Shown: positions 20,726 to 29,732 of the stretch, in pieces
Position numbering within the stretch: position 1 is the stretch's first letter
Layout of the letters: the number at the start of each line of letters is the position of its first letter
Assembly: GCA_937949545.1 (NCBI GenBank)
Contig: CALEDR010000035.1
Coordinates: forward strand, 1-41,728
DNA length: 41,728 bases
Direction of reading: 5' to 3'
From: an uncultured Phycisphaerae bacterium
GTDB taxonomy: Bacteria; Planctomycetota; Phycisphaerae; Sedimentisphaerales; Anaerohalosphaeraceae
The notes under the pieces: generated by a model
Database searches by the model: none
Told to the model about the DNA's origin: nothing
What the model saw: only the letters and a program-made list of their open reading frames with translations
Program-made: the position numbers and the translations under genes

Positions 20726-20805
20726 TTCAAAAAAATGCCAAAACAGTCAAAACGAATGCCCAAAAAAACAGGAAGAAAAAGACAAAATATCAACAGAAAG
20801 GACGT

Positions 20806-22545
20806 TTACTCAAACTGGATGTCCTCGAGCACAAACTGCAGGCTCGTGGACCCGTTGTAGGTATTGTACTGCGGCTGGAAGGCAATATGAAAGGCATCGG
20901 CCTCCAGAAGTTTCTTTTCCAGCGGCCCCATCCCGAACCCAATGCACCGCACCGCCCCCGTTTGATCCTGAATCGACAGCTGCAGATGATCGTTCTTAAC
21001 TCCGCACCGACGCGGAGGTGCAATCAGCCGCACACCGCGCGCCGCAAAAACCGGCCGCGGATTGCCCTGCCCAAACGGCTCCAGCGAAGCCAATTCCCGC
21101 ATAAACTGGCCGGAAATCTCCCGAACCGAGGTCTCCGCATCGATCGTCAGGGCCCCCGTCAGCAGCGCATCCGCACTTTGGGTTCGTGCATAGCCCTCTA
21201 TGGCCTCCGCAAAGGCGGACACCTTAGCGGCCTCAATCCGAAGACCCGCCGCCATCTCATGCCCCCCAAAGCGAATCAGATGCTCCCCGCAGGCATACAG
21301 GGCCTCATACAGATTAAACCCCTCCACAGACCGCCCCGAACCCTGTCCCGTGCCGTTCTCAAGATTGATCAAAATCGCGGGCTTGCCGAACTCCTCAATC
21401 ACGCGCGACGCCACAATACCGATAACCCCCGGATGCCAGTTTTCCCCGGCCAGAACAATCGTCCGGCGGTCCGGATGATTCAGCCCGGCATCCAGAATCC
21501 GCTGGCGAACCTGCTTGAAAATGTCGCGCTGGCATTTCTGACGCAGCTTGTTCTGCTCCTTCAGATACTGAGCAATCTGCATCGCCCGGTACGTATTGTC
21601 GGTTGTCAGCAGTTCCACAGCCAGCCGGGCGTGTCCCATCCGTCCGGCCGCATTGAGCATCGGAGCCAGCGTAAAGGCTATGTCATAACTGTCCAGCCCG
21701 CGGCCGGCCAGGTCGGCCGTCTCGATCAGGGCGCGGATGCCGCACAGATTTGATTCCTCCAGGGCTTTTAAACCAAATCCGGCAATAACACGGTTTTCCC
21801 CGCGCAGATCCACCACGTCGGCAATCGTCCCCAGTCCGGCCAGCGTCGTAGCGTTCAGCAGATACTGACGCAGTTCCGGCGGCATCTGCCCGCCGCGCCG
21901 GTACGATTCGGCCAGCGCCCAGGCCACCTTAAAAGCAACCATCGCGCCGGCCGCATTCGGATTTGGATATGCCGCATCCAGAAGCGGATGAACAATCGCC
22001 TGCGCCTCCGGCAGCACAGGACCCAGGCGGTGATGATCCGTAAGGATTACATCCATTCCGAGCTGACGGGCTAGACGAACCTCCTCACACGCACTGATGC
22101 CGCAGTCCACCGTAATCAAAAGCTTCATCCCCGCCTCGGCCAGCTGCCGAACAGCCTCGGCATTCAGTCCATACCCCTCATCCACCCGGTGCGGAATGTA
22201 GTAATCCGCCCGGACATTCAGCAGGCGGAACAAATGCCAGAGGATTGCCACGCTGCTGATGCCGTCCACATCATAATCCCCATACAGCACAATGGGCTCC
22301 TGACGCTCGATAGCTCGGCGGATACGCTCAACGGCTTCCGTCATCCCCGGCAGACGCCCCGGCTCAATCAGGTCCGTCAGCTTCGGGGACAGAAACGACT
22401 GGGCACTTTTCGGGTCGGAAATCTGCCGATTCAGAAGCACCTGAGCAAAAAGCGGCGTGATTTTGAGCTGTTCGGCAAGGGTCTTGGAATGGGCACAGCG
22501 AGGGCGAATCTCCCAGATTTTCCGCTGCATCCTTGCCTGAGCCAT
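20806..22545 (-). CDS. recJ: Single-stranded-DNA-specific exonuclease RecJ
   Basis: A 579-residue 5'-3' ssDNA exonuclease that acts in the cytoplasm in recombination and mismatch/base-excision repair. The DHH phosphoesterase domain shows YGDYDVDG (88-95), VDCGIS, and the DHH triplet Asp170-His171-His172 (LTDHHRLG). The DHHA1 region carries FGGHEMAAGL, and a C-terminal OB-like part ends the protein, giving the normal length. The ATG at 22545 follows a clear sigma70-type promoter at 22590-22618. It stands alone between the MauE-like gene, whose stop is 91 bp upstream, and the R-M locus downstream on the same strand. House-keeping; high confidence. Confidence 0.97.
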   Translation of the reverse strand: MAQARMQRKIWEIRPRCAHSKTLAEQLKITPLFAQVLLNRQISDPKSAQSFLSPKLTDLIEPGRLPGMTEAVERIRRAIERQEPIVLYGDYDVDGISSVAILWHLFRLLNVRADYYIPHRVDEGYGLNAEAVRQLAEAGMKLLITVDCGISACEEVRLARQLGMDVILTDHHRLGPVLPEAQAIVHPLLDAAYPNPNAAGAMVAFKVAWALAESYRRGGQMPPELRQYLLNATTLAGLGTIADVVDLRGENRVIAGFGLKALEESNLCGIRALIETADLAGRGLDSYDIAFTLAPMLNAAGRMGHARLAVELLTTDNTYRAMQIAQYLKEQNKLRQKCQRDIFKQVRQRILDAGLNHPDRRTIVLAGENWHPGVIGIVASRVIEEFGKPAILINLENGTGQGSGRSVEGFNLYEALYACGEHLIRFGGHEMAAGLRIEAAKVSAFAEAIEGYARTQSADALLTGALTIDAETSVREISGQFMRELASLEPFGQGNPRPVFAARGVRLIAPPRRCGVKNDHLQLSIQDQTGAVRCIGFGMGPLEKKLLEADAFHIAFQPQYNTYNGSTSLQFVLEDIQFE

Positions 22546-22589
22546 CGAATCAATCCCTCGCTGAATGACAATTTACGGTACTTAGGCAA

Positions 22590-22618
22590 ACTATACAACC
22601 ATAGGAGAGGATTGTCAA
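22590..22618 (-). promoter_or_regulatory. Sigma70-type promoter for recJ
   Basis: On the - strand TTGACA (22618-22613) and TATAGT (22595-22590) are separated by exactly 17 bases, 45 bp before the recJ start codon. Perfect -35 and a 5/6 -10. Confidence 0.75.
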
Positions 22619-22636
22619 TCAAAGCGGGGCAAAGAA

Positions 22637-23737
22637 TCAGGGGTGCTCAAAGATTTCATCGAGGAGAGTTTCGGGCTGGGGAGCCGTACCCTGCGGCCAG
22701 TCTTTCACAAACCCGCCGTCAACCAGGGCCACTACATAGGGGCTCATAATCGCCCATTTTTGCTTGTCGCTCAGCCGACCCTTCAGGCAGGGGGTATCCT
22801 CCGGCACCGGGCCGGACTGGCCATAGGGAGGCACTGCCACAAAGGCGATGGTCATCAGTGTCTCACCCTGCCGGGCCATCTTCTTTGCATACTCATCGTA
22901 CAGCGGAACCATCTGGGCACAGGTTGGGCAGTCATGATGATACATCAGAATGACAGCAATGCCGCTTTTGAGCTGGTCGGCAATATCAATATACTGAAGC
23001 CACGGCCATTGGGGCACTTCGGACCGAACCGCCGGAGTTTCCTTGACGGGCTCCTCTGGGGTTTCCGGAACGACGTTATTGGGCGTTGCTGGCTCTTTTG
23101 TGTCCGGCTCTTCTGTTTGGGCAATCTGGGTATTCTGAGGAATATTTTCCGACTGGGGTGTTTCCATTTTTGGCGGAAGCGGAATGGGTGCAGGACGAAC
23201 CGGTTTCGCCACCGGCGTCCACTGCTCCGGTTTTTTAAATTCCGGACGAAGTGCAACCAGAACTGGAGCGGCAATCGCCATAAAACCAATCGCCGGAACG
23301 GCCGCCGTCAAGGCATGGAAAGGATGCGGCCACGGCGGCGGTAGCAGTTTTTCCCCTTTCGGGCGGAAAATCAGCAGCAGAACAAAGAACGGAATGTCAA
23401 TCAAAATCAAGGTGTACCAAGGGTTTACGTGAATCCGACCGAAGCAGCCGCAGGATTCAAGATCCAAAACACCCTTAATAAATGTGATGATGATAAACCC
23501 AAAAAACGCCAAAACGGCCGCCACCCAAGAGGCCTTCCGAAAAACTCCGGAAAGAACCCAAACGCCCAGCGCAAACTCCACCGGAATCTGAAATAAAAAG
23601 AATTCGTACGATTCCCAGATGCCGTGTTCCCGCCAGGGGGGAATGTAAATCGTCAGCGCTTCATGAAACTTTAAAAGGGCCGCCGCTGCCAGCAGCAAGC
23701 CCGCCAAAGTCATTACAATTCGATTGCCAATCTTCAT
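22637..23737 (-). CDS. MauE/DoxX-like membrane protein with C-terminal thioredoxin-like domain
   Basis: A 366-residue fusion. The first about 165 residues hold four to five membrane segments (start MKIGNRIVMTLAGLLLAAAALLKF) and the motif ESCGCFG before a polar loop, as in MauE-type proteins that pass electrons or help disulfide formation. A Pro/Glu/Thr-rich linker (about 170-245) follows. The C-terminal domain has a thioredoxin-like CxxC in HHDCPTCAQMVPLYDEY. A membrane-embedded thiol pair joined to a CxxC domain suggests periplasmic disulfide or thiol chemistry, possibly a one-piece Vkor/DsbD-like relay (inference). Upstream gap is shared with the divergent ackA gene. Family placement is from pattern, not from a search. 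Confidence 0.75.
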   Translation of the reverse strand: MKIGNRIVMTLAGLLLAAAALLKFHEALTIYIPPWREHGIWESYEFFLFQIPVEFALGVWVLSGVFRKASWVAAVLAFFGFIIITFIKGVLDLESCGCFGRIHVNPWYTLILIDIPFFVLLLIFRPKGEKLLPPPWPHPFHALTAAVPAIGFMAIAAPVLVALRPEFKKPEQWTPVAKPVRPAPIPLPPKMETPQSENIPQNTQIAQTEEPDTKEPATPNNVVPETPEEPVKETPAVRSEVPQWPWLQYIDIADQLKSGIAVILMYHHDCPTCAQMVPLYDEYAKKMARQGETLMTIAFVAVPPYGQSGPVPEDTPCLKGRLSDKQKWAIMSPYVVALVDGGFVKDWPQGTAPQPETLLDEIFEHP

Positions 23738-23851
23738 TTGTCTAATTATGCCGCTTTTATAGGACCATTGTCTATAAAAAAGATGTCAATTCTTCCTTTT
23801 TATTACGGCAAAAAACGACGACCGGTTCAGGAGATTCTCTTTTGTTCCTCG

Positions 23852-23879
23852 TTGACCGGCTCCAGAAGAGGGATATAAT
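23852..23879 (+). promoter_or_regulatory. Promoter for ackA
   Basis: TTGACC (23852-23857) and a perfect TATAAT (23874-23879) with a 16-base spacer, 40 bp before the ackA start codon. Confidence 0.75.
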
Positions 23880-23918
23880 CCCTTATTTCGTTTCGAGATA
23901 CCTTTTGGGGATTACGCA

Positions 23919-25112
23919 ATGAAGATACTGGTGATTAACGCCGGCAGCTCCTCGATTAAGTTTCAGCTGTTCGAGATGCCTGCCGGGACAATTGCGGCCA
24001 AGGGAATGGTCGAGCGGATCGGACAGGCGGAAGCGCAGCTTCACTATTCGGCAAACAGCCACCAGATTTGCCGGTCTGTTCAGGCGGCCGACCATCAACA
24101 GGCCATGAAAGTCATCCTCGCAATTTTGGCAGATGCTCACGTGGGGGCGGTCAAAGACGCCGCAGAAATTCAGGCGGTCGGGCACCGCGTTGTCCACGGG
24201 GGCGAAGAGTTTACCGGCTCAGTCAAAATTGACGAGGCCGTACTCAAATCCATTGAGCGGTTTGCAGATTTGGCCCCGCTGCACAACCCGCCGAATCTGA
24301 CGGGCATTCAAGCCGCCCGGCAGGCCCTCCCGAACGCCGTTCAGGTGGCCTGTTTCGATACGGCGTTTCACGCTACCATCCCGCAGACGGCCTACCTGTA
24401 CGGCCTGCCGTACGAGATTTACGAAAAATATCGTGTGCGGCGGTACGGCTTCCACGGAACCAGCCATCGGTATGTCGCCCGGCGGGCGGCGGAGCTGATG
24501 GGACGCGACAAATACGCCCTGAATGCCATCACCTGCCATCTGGGCAACGGCTGCTCCATTACTGCCGTCAAGAACGGAAAGAGTGTTGACACCTCCATGG
24601 GCCTTACACCTTTAGAAGGCGTTATTATGGGAACACGCTGCGGCGATTTGGACCCGGCCATTGTTTTTTATTTGGCGGACAAGGGTTACTCCGTCGCCCA
24701 GTTGAACGAAATGTTCAACAAGAAGAGCGGACTGCTGGGAATTTCCGGTGTTTCCAATGATATGCGGAACCTGACCGAGCAGGCCGCCAAAGGGCACTCG
24801 CGGGCTCAGCTGGCGATTGATATCTTCTGCTATCGAATCAAAAAATACATCGGAGCATACACCGCCGTTTTGGGAACGCTGGATGCCGTGATTTTCACCG
24901 GCGGCATCGGGGAGAATAATGCCGCCATTCGCCGGCAGATTTTGTCGGACCTGCCGCAGCTGGGCATTGAGGTCGATGCAGCCCGCAACGAGGCCCGCGA
25001 GCCGAAAGAGCGGCTCATCAGTACCGACCGCTCGCGCGTAAAGGTCTATGTAATTCCCACAAACGAAGAAGCGGCGATTGCAGCGGATACCTATCGGCTC
25101 GTTCAGCCCTGA
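23919..25112 (+). CDS. ackA: Acetate kinase
   Basis: Converts acetyl phosphate and ADP to acetate and ATP, the last step of fermentative ATP formation from acetyl-CoA. The 397-residue length is typical. Visible family motifs are the N-terminal phosphate-binding NAGSSSIKFQ, GFHGTSHRY, CHLGNGCS, and the C-terminal ATP-site sequence FTGGIGEN. No phosphotransacetylase gene lies next to it, though pta and ackA often pair. The gene has its own promoter and ends tail-to-tail with the EamA gene, overlapping it by ten bases. Its presence fits sugar fermentation, a natural partner for the polysaccharide genes in the window. Confidence 0.97.
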   Translation: MKILVINAGSSSIKFQLFEMPAGTIAAKGMVERIGQAEAQLHYSANSHQICRSVQAADHQQAMKVILAILADAHVGAVKDAAEIQAVGHRVVHGGEEFTGSVKIDEAVLKSIERFADLAPLHNPPNLTGIQAARQALPNAVQVACFDTAFHATIPQTAYLYGLPYEIYEKYRVRRYGFHGTSHRYVARRAAELMGRDKYALNAITCHLGNGCSITAVKNGKSVDTSMGLTPLEGVIMGTRCGDLDPAIVFYLADKGYSVAQLNEMFNKKSGLLGISGVSNDMRNLTEQAAKGHSRAQLAIDIFCYRIKKYIGAYTAVLGTLDAVIFTGGIGENNAAIRRQILSDLPQLGIEVDAARNEAREPKERLISTDRSRVKVYVIPTNEEAAIAADTYRLVQP

Positions 25113-26044
25113 GCCCCCAGCGGGGCGGAGGGGGCTTCGGCCTGCCGCTGCTTCTGGGCCAGAACAAAACAATACGAACCGCTGATGAGGATGCATCCGA
25201 AGAGCCACTGAAGGGCGGTCAGCCGCTCCCCGAACAGAAAGGCCGAGACGACCAGCACGCTGAACGGACGCAGAAGCAGAAACATCGTAGGAATGCTGGC
25301 CCCGATCCGCCGGATGGCCGCATAATAGAGGACATGGCCGATAGCAATGCCCGCCAGGGCCGAAATAACCACGTGGCTCCAGCGGGGCCAATCCAGACGA
25401 AGGGCATCGGACGGCCGGCCCATCACAAAGGCCAGAATGCCCAGCCCCAGCGCTGTGTAAATCGTAATGACGGAAAAACTCAGCCGGCTGTCCACCTCGC
25501 CCAGCAGGGCCTTGACGGAGACGGTATAGCAGCCCCAGCCGACCGCCATCAGGGCCGCCAGCAGCGTCCCCAGCAGTGTCGCTTTCGCCGAAAACTCCGG
25601 ATGAAACATCACCACACCGCACACGCCCGCTATCGAAAGGGCCGTGCCGACCCAAAACGGAACGCTTCGAAGCAGCCGCCTTTCCGCCGGAAAGAGAACC
25701 ATCGAAAACAGGGCCACCCAGAAGACCAGCGTCATCGTCACCAGCGTCACGAAACCAGGATCGGCGTAGTAAAACGCGGCGGCATAGCAGCTCTGGCCCG
25801 CTACATTGAAGGCGGACGGCACCAGTGCCCGAACAAATACTGATTGGGGCAGGCCGTCCCGGGCGGAGGTCCACACCAGAAACGGAAGCCAGAACAGAAA
25901 GGCCGTCGAATAACGAAGAAAGTTCTGCGTCCAGGAGTCGAGCACACCGGTCAGCGTCTTAATATACAGCGGCGCAATCGTCCAGCAGACCATAAAGCCG
26001 ACACAAAAGAATGCAACGGAGGGCAGACGGGGCAGTGTTTTCAT
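25103..26044 (-). CDS. EamA/DMT-family transporter
   Basis: A 313-residue inner-membrane protein with about ten hydrophobic segments arranged as two repeated EamA halves. The second half contains the usual small-residue helices (GIAIGHVLYYAAIRRIG) and the terminal FLFGERLTALQWLFGCILI stretch, typical of drug/metabolite transporters. Substrate cannot be told. Its start lies 5 bp after the stop of the 581-residue gene on the same strand, so it is probably the third gene of the OLD operon, although no strong ribosome site is seen in the short gap. Its 3' end overlaps that of ackA by ten bases. Confidence 0.88.
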   Translation of the reverse strand: MKTLPRLPSVAFFCVGFMVCWTIAPLYIKTLTGVLDSWTQNFLRYSTAFLFWLPFLVWTSARDGLPQSVFVRALVPSAFNVAGQSCYAAAFYYADPGFVTLVTMTLVFWVALFSMVLFPAERRLLRSVPFWVGTALSIAGVCGVVMFHPEFSAKATLLGTLLAALMAVGWGCYTVSVKALLGEVDSRLSFSVITIYTALGLGILAFVMGRPSDALRLDWPRWSHVVISALAGIAIGHVLYYAAIRRIGASIPTMFLLLRPFSVLVVSAFLFGERLTALQWLFGCILISGSYCFVLAQKQRQAEAPSAPLGAQG

Positions 26045-26049
26045 AGGTG

Positions 26050-27795
26050 TCAGTCAGCGAAATAGGCGTCCGGTTCCAGACGGATTCGTTTGTGCAGTCC
26101 CTTGGCGGACTCGAACAAATAATCTCGGTCGGCCCGCAGACAAACCGTTGGACCGTCAATAGAGAGGGTCATCGTCTGCTGCGGATGGCGCCGCCGAAGG
26201 ATGTTGGCCAGATAGAAGGCCTTTTCGATACCGTCGCCGGTCTTGAAATTGGCCACTTCATCGGGCTGGGCCAGCCGCGGGCCGTCATAAATCGACTCAT
26301 TGGACATTTCGCGCAGAAATTCGTACACCTGTGCGTCCGTCATGGCCGCCGCCTGTTCAATGGAGACCGGCGAGCGCTCCAGTGCCGCCTTGACAAATGG
26401 CTCCCAGCGGCAGCGAGTCATATCCCGATAGGCATAAAACGCCAAATCAGCCGTCGGACTTTTCGAGCGAATCGATTCGAGATAATCGAGAATCTGTTCC
26501 CGCGAAAAATCAGGCGATATCCGAATCGGCTCGGCGGGCTCATACTGTTTTTCCGGAGACGGCAGACGCGGGTCGATGTGCAGAAACTGCCGCAATTCCT
26601 CCACCAGTTTTTCCGCTTCCGGCACAAACGGCGACAAAAACCTCGCCAGTTTAAACCGGTCATCCGGATTCTTGATGTCTATCTTTTCCGCCTCCAGAAA
26701 GCGGGCCAGCTGCTCGCAGCACAGCCGCCCTTCAATGGGATAGGGGCTGAAATCCTCCTCCTCGACCTCTTCGAGCAGCTTGTCAAAGGTCGCATCGAGA
26801 ATCCGATAGCGGCTGCCGTGCTCATAACCGAACAGGACCTCGGATTTGACGAACATCCGCTCGCCCCGGCGGTGCCGGCAGAACTGGAAATACGGCTGAT
26901 AGGGCTTCTGCGAACGGAGAAAATTGGCGAAATTCAGCTGGTTCAGCGGGGCGTCCAGATAGTCCCGAAGCAGCCGCTGAAGCCGCTGATACTGCTGCGG
27001 GTCAATCGTGGCTTTCTCATAAAAGCAGTGAATACAGCCGGTTACATGGCCGACGACGGTCACCTGTTCGTTGCGCAGCGCCCGCTGGGCCTTGTTGGAA
27101 ATCTCCGTGCCGTTGAACCACATCGCCTTGGTGACCAGTCGGCGGTTGTTCGTGATGACTCCGTCCTGAATATCGATGAAGTTCTGCGAATGCAGAGGGG
27201 TCAGAATCAGAAAGATATCTTCCAGCGGAATGCCGCAGACGATAAAGACCGCCGCTGCATACAGGGCCGACAGGGATACGCACTCGCCGGCGCCGGTCTG
27301 GTAGCCCTCCTTGCGGCGGAAGGCGGCCATCGCTTCCACCGTTTCGGTCTTCCAGTAAGGGATGACGTCGCCGTCATATTTGTCCAGGCCGAAATGCCGG
27401 CGGATGTCCACATCAAAATAGTATTTGTCGCCGGTGTAGCCGAACAGGGCGTTGGAGCGGGCGATATCCTCCGGCGAGATGACGTCCTTAAACCGGTTCA
27501 GCTCCACATCCTTGTGCGTCAGGCCCCAGGTGTTCAGGTCGAGGTTGAACTCAAACTCATCCATAATATACTGACGCAGACGCATCAGCCGCCGCCAGGG
27601 ATTTTTATTTCCCAGTTTGACAAAACACTCTTCATCCCGCCACCGCCAAATCAGCGGACTCATCAGATTCGCCAGCACCAGCGAAACCATCAGCTCCGGA
27701 TACACAAAACACTCCATATCCGACAGCGTCAGGGCGGAACTGTATTTTTCAAGCTCCTTGGCATCCATTGCAGCTGAAGATAGTTTCTCTGACAT
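26050..27795 (-). CDS. Unrecognised protein with a transglutaminase-like Cys-His-Asp pattern
   Basis: A 581-residue soluble-looking protein; I do not recognise a named family. No signal peptide and no clear membrane segment. Residues about 165-225 contain GECVSLSALYAAA with Cys172, then PLHSQNFID with His202 and Asp208, then a conserved-looking NNRRLVTKAMWFNG. The order Cys (in G-x-C followed by a helix), His, Asp is that of transglutaminase/papain-like folds, and the following GIPLEDIF resembles the helix end in that superfamily; the His-Asp spacing is shorter than usual. The rest is charged and alpha-helical. Its ATG overlaps the TAA of the OLD gene (TAATG, 27793-27797), so translation is likely coupled and the two products may act together. 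A start at the next Met (residue 10) is possible but would lose coupling. Confidence 0.7.
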   Translation of the reverse strand: MSEKLSSAAMDAKELEKYSSALTLSDMECFVYPELMVSLVLANLMSPLIWRWRDEECFVKLGNKNPWRRLMRLRQYIMDEFEFNLDLNTWGLTHKDVELNRFKDVISPEDIARSNALFGYTGDKYYFDVDIRRHFGLDKYDGDVIPYWKTETVEAMAAFRRKEGYQTGAGECVSLSALYAAAVFIVCGIPLEDIFLILTPLHSQNFIDIQDGVITNNRRLVTKAMWFNGTEISNKAQRALRNEQVTVVGHVTGCIHCFYEKATIDPQQYQRLQRLLRDYLDAPLNQLNFANFLRSQKPYQPYFQFCRHRRGERMFVKSEVLFGYEHGSRYRILDATFDKLLEEVEEEDFSPYPIEGRLCCEQLARFLEAEKIDIKNPDDRFKLARFLSPFVPEAEKLVEELRQFLHIDPRLPSPEKQYEPAEPIRISPDFSREQILDYLESIRSKSPTADLAFYAYRDMTRCRWEPFVKAALERSPVSIEQAAAMTDAQVYEFLREMSNESIYDGPRLAQPDEVANFKTGDGIEKAFYLANILRRRHPQQTMTLSIDGPTVCLRADRDYLFESAKGLHKRIRLEPDAYFAD

Positions 27796-29519
27796 TATTC
27801 ATCCCACGTCGCTTTAGCCGACGATTTAATCTCAGCTATTCTGTCCAGAATTTGTATAATTTCCGGATCAATCTTCTCTTTGGGAACAAACCGAACCAGT
27901 TCGTAAAACTGCTTCTTTTCCATCAGATTCGGAAGATGAAGTTTTTCAAAATAGTTCTTAAAAAGCGGTGACAAAACCTCGTCGCTGGCCTTAATGTCCG
28001 CATCCCACGGCCCCGGTTTGTTTAGGATTTTCAGAGAAGCTGTAATTTCCTGAATACACTGCTCCATTATACGGCGCCGTTTTTGGGCATCCCCCTGAGC
28101 AAATAAATCCCCCTCGCTGTCTCGTTCGCCGGCGGACTGGGCATATCCGTACAGCGTCTCCGGGAAGCAGAAATAATTTTCAATCTCTCTCTTTTTTGTC
28201 ATATACCCTTCGGCCCCCAAATCGTCCGGAAGCTCTTTGTCCAGCCGGTCAAAAATCGCAATTCCTTTCAGATGCGGGACGGCATAACGAAGTCCCCAAA
28301 AATGCCTTCGGACACCATCCGGCTGCTGTTTGTATTTGACAAAAGGCCGTTCCAGCGCCTTCATCGCCTCGTGTCCCAACTTTTCCGCAAAGGCCCGAAG
28401 AATCGCCAAATCGGTTGACCCCTCCAGATACAAAACCCACCCGGTTTGTTCGGCCAGATAGTAATCCTCGAAGTCGATTTCTTTCAGCGATTTGAGAAGC
28501 TGACTGCCGCCCCGGTCATCAATCCGCCGGGGTTTTCCCAAAAAAGCAATCACCAAATCGCGGCCGGCGGCTTCATTCAAAAGCACTTCGGAATGACTGG
28601 CTGCAATAATCTGGTTGCCGTTTTCCGCCGCAACCTCACTGAGTACCGCATAAACCTGCCTTTGCCGCAGGATTTCCAGATGGGCATCCGGTTCGTCCAG
28701 AAGCAAAACCGCTCCGGGGTTCTGAACCATATAGGCCAGGAGCAGAAGAATCTGCTGCATTCCGCGTCCGGAGGACGACAGGTCAAGCCGGTACCCCCGC
28801 TCTTTATAAAAAGCGACTATTTCTCCCCGCTCCGGAATATACTGCGGTTCCTCCAACTCCACCCGAAATAATTTAAACAGGCGTTCTTTGACGGCCTGCC
28901 ATTGAGAAGGGTTTTCCTGCGCAGCCGAATAACATAAGTTCCGCAGTACTTCGGCGGTTCGACCCTCCCCGATTTTGACATTGACCGCTCCCCGCTCCAA
29001 ACGGATTTCATTGGCGGCCAGTCCGGACATAGGCGGCAAAAAGGCTACGGTTGTTTTTTCCGCTTTTTCCGGGACCGGCAGTCGGCCTGAACCTTCTCGC
29101 AAAGGCCGACAGTAGAAGGACTCTTCATTGGCATAATCAAATTCAAATCCGCATTTCCAGCTTTCGCCTTCCGTCAGGCCCTCTACAAGAATGTCAATCC
29201 GAATGTTTTGCGTTCTCTGGTGCCCGTTGTCTTTGGATACTTCACGGACATGAAGATTTCTCCAGAGCAGATTGGCTTCCGGAACCGGCGCGGCAATCAG
29301 GTCTTTTCGGTTGATCGCCACGCCCGGTCTTTTTTCAGGATTGGGTTTGCCACTGCGTTTTTCCGCCCATTTCCTCAAACCGGCCTCCCACAGCGCCAAG
29401 GCCTGCAGGGCGGATGTTTTGCCGGAATTATTGGGACCGATGAAAACAACAGGATTCCCCAGTTCAATTTCGACTTCTTCGAAACGCTTGAAGTTTCGAA
29501 TCATTAACTTGGTCAGCAT
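27795..29519 (-). CDS. OLD-family ATPase with TOPRIM nuclease domain
   Basis: A 574-residue overcoming-lysogenisation-defect type protein. N-terminal ABC-like ATPase: Walker A GPNNSGKT (28-35), signature-like SSGRGMQQ, Walker B LLLDEPDAH with Asp275-Glu276, and a following ASHSEV switch. C-terminal TOPRIM: YLEGSTD with Glu366 and Asp370, a FDRLDKE segment as the likely second acidic pair, and KKREIENYF, a usual OLD motif. OLD proteins cut DNA and several act in phage defence (for example GajA in Gabija), normally with a partner gene. Here no UvrD-like helicase follows; instead the start of the unrecognised 581-residue gene overlaps this stop. GAGAGGGG precedes the ATG, and a promoter is seen at 29611-29639. 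Confidence 0.9.
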   Translation of the reverse strand: MLTKLMIRNFKRFEEVEIELGNPVVFIGPNNSGKTSALQALALWEAGLRKWAEKRSGKPNPEKRPGVAINRKDLIAAPVPEANLLWRNLHVREVSKDNGHQRTQNIRIDILVEGLTEGESWKCGFEFDYANEESFYCRPLREGSGRLPVPEKAEKTTVAFLPPMSGLAANEIRLERGAVNVKIGEGRTAEVLRNLCYSAAQENPSQWQAVKERLFKLFRVELEEPQYIPERGEIVAFYKERGYRLDLSSSGRGMQQILLLLAYMVQNPGAVLLLDEPDAHLEILRQRQVYAVLSEVAAENGNQIIAASHSEVLLNEAAGRDLVIAFLGKPRRIDDRGGSQLLKSLKEIDFEDYYLAEQTGWVLYLEGSTDLAILRAFAEKLGHEAMKALERPFVKYKQQPDGVRRHFWGLRYAVPHLKGIAIFDRLDKELPDDLGAEGYMTKKREIENYFCFPETLYGYAQSAGERDSEGDLFAQGDAQKRRRIMEQCIQEITASLKILNKPGPWDADIKASDEVLSPLFKNYFEKLHLPNLMEKKQFYELVRFVPKEKIDPEIIQILDRIAEIKSSAKATWDE

Positions 29520-29610
29520 ACCCCTCTCCCGGCTAATCCTTTCAGCTCGCTTTTAGCAGGCGACGGCACCAGACTGTTTTTCTCGTTCCTATTCTGATTT
29601 CTTTGGAGGC

Positions 29611-29639
29611 ATTATAGCCGGCGCAGCAGGGTACAGCAA
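29611..29639 (-). promoter_or_regulatory. Promoter for the OLD operon
   Basis: On the - strand TTGCTG (29639-29634) and a perfect TATAAT (29616-29611) with a 17-base spacer, about 90 bp before the OLD start. The -35 is weak (3/6), the -10 is perfect. It lies back-to-back with the GH2 promoter. Confidence 0.55.
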
Positions 29640-29659
29640 GAATGGAAAGAGATTATTTC

Positions 29660-29687
29660 TTGCCCGACCGCGATTTCTCGGTATAGT
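29660..29687 (+). promoter_or_regulatory. Promoter for the GH2 gene
   Basis: TTGCCC (29660-29665) and TATAGT (29682-29687) with a 16-base spacer, about 45 bp before the GH2 start. It begins 20 bp from the divergent OLD promoter. Confidence 0.55.
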
Positions 29688-29732
29688 GAAGGGGGCTGTC
29701 AGAAATCCAGATACGGAAATAAGGAGAATCCA

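Noticed and set aside
26047-27777. 576-codon open frame on the + strand
   Set aside because: Opposite the 581-residue gene; its translation is Arg/Gln/Pro-rich without motifs, while the - strand gene has stop-start coupling with OLD.
27795-29519. PARIS-type (AriA/AriB) defence system
   Set aside because: ATPase and TOPRIM are in one protein here, as in OLD, and the partner has neither domain.
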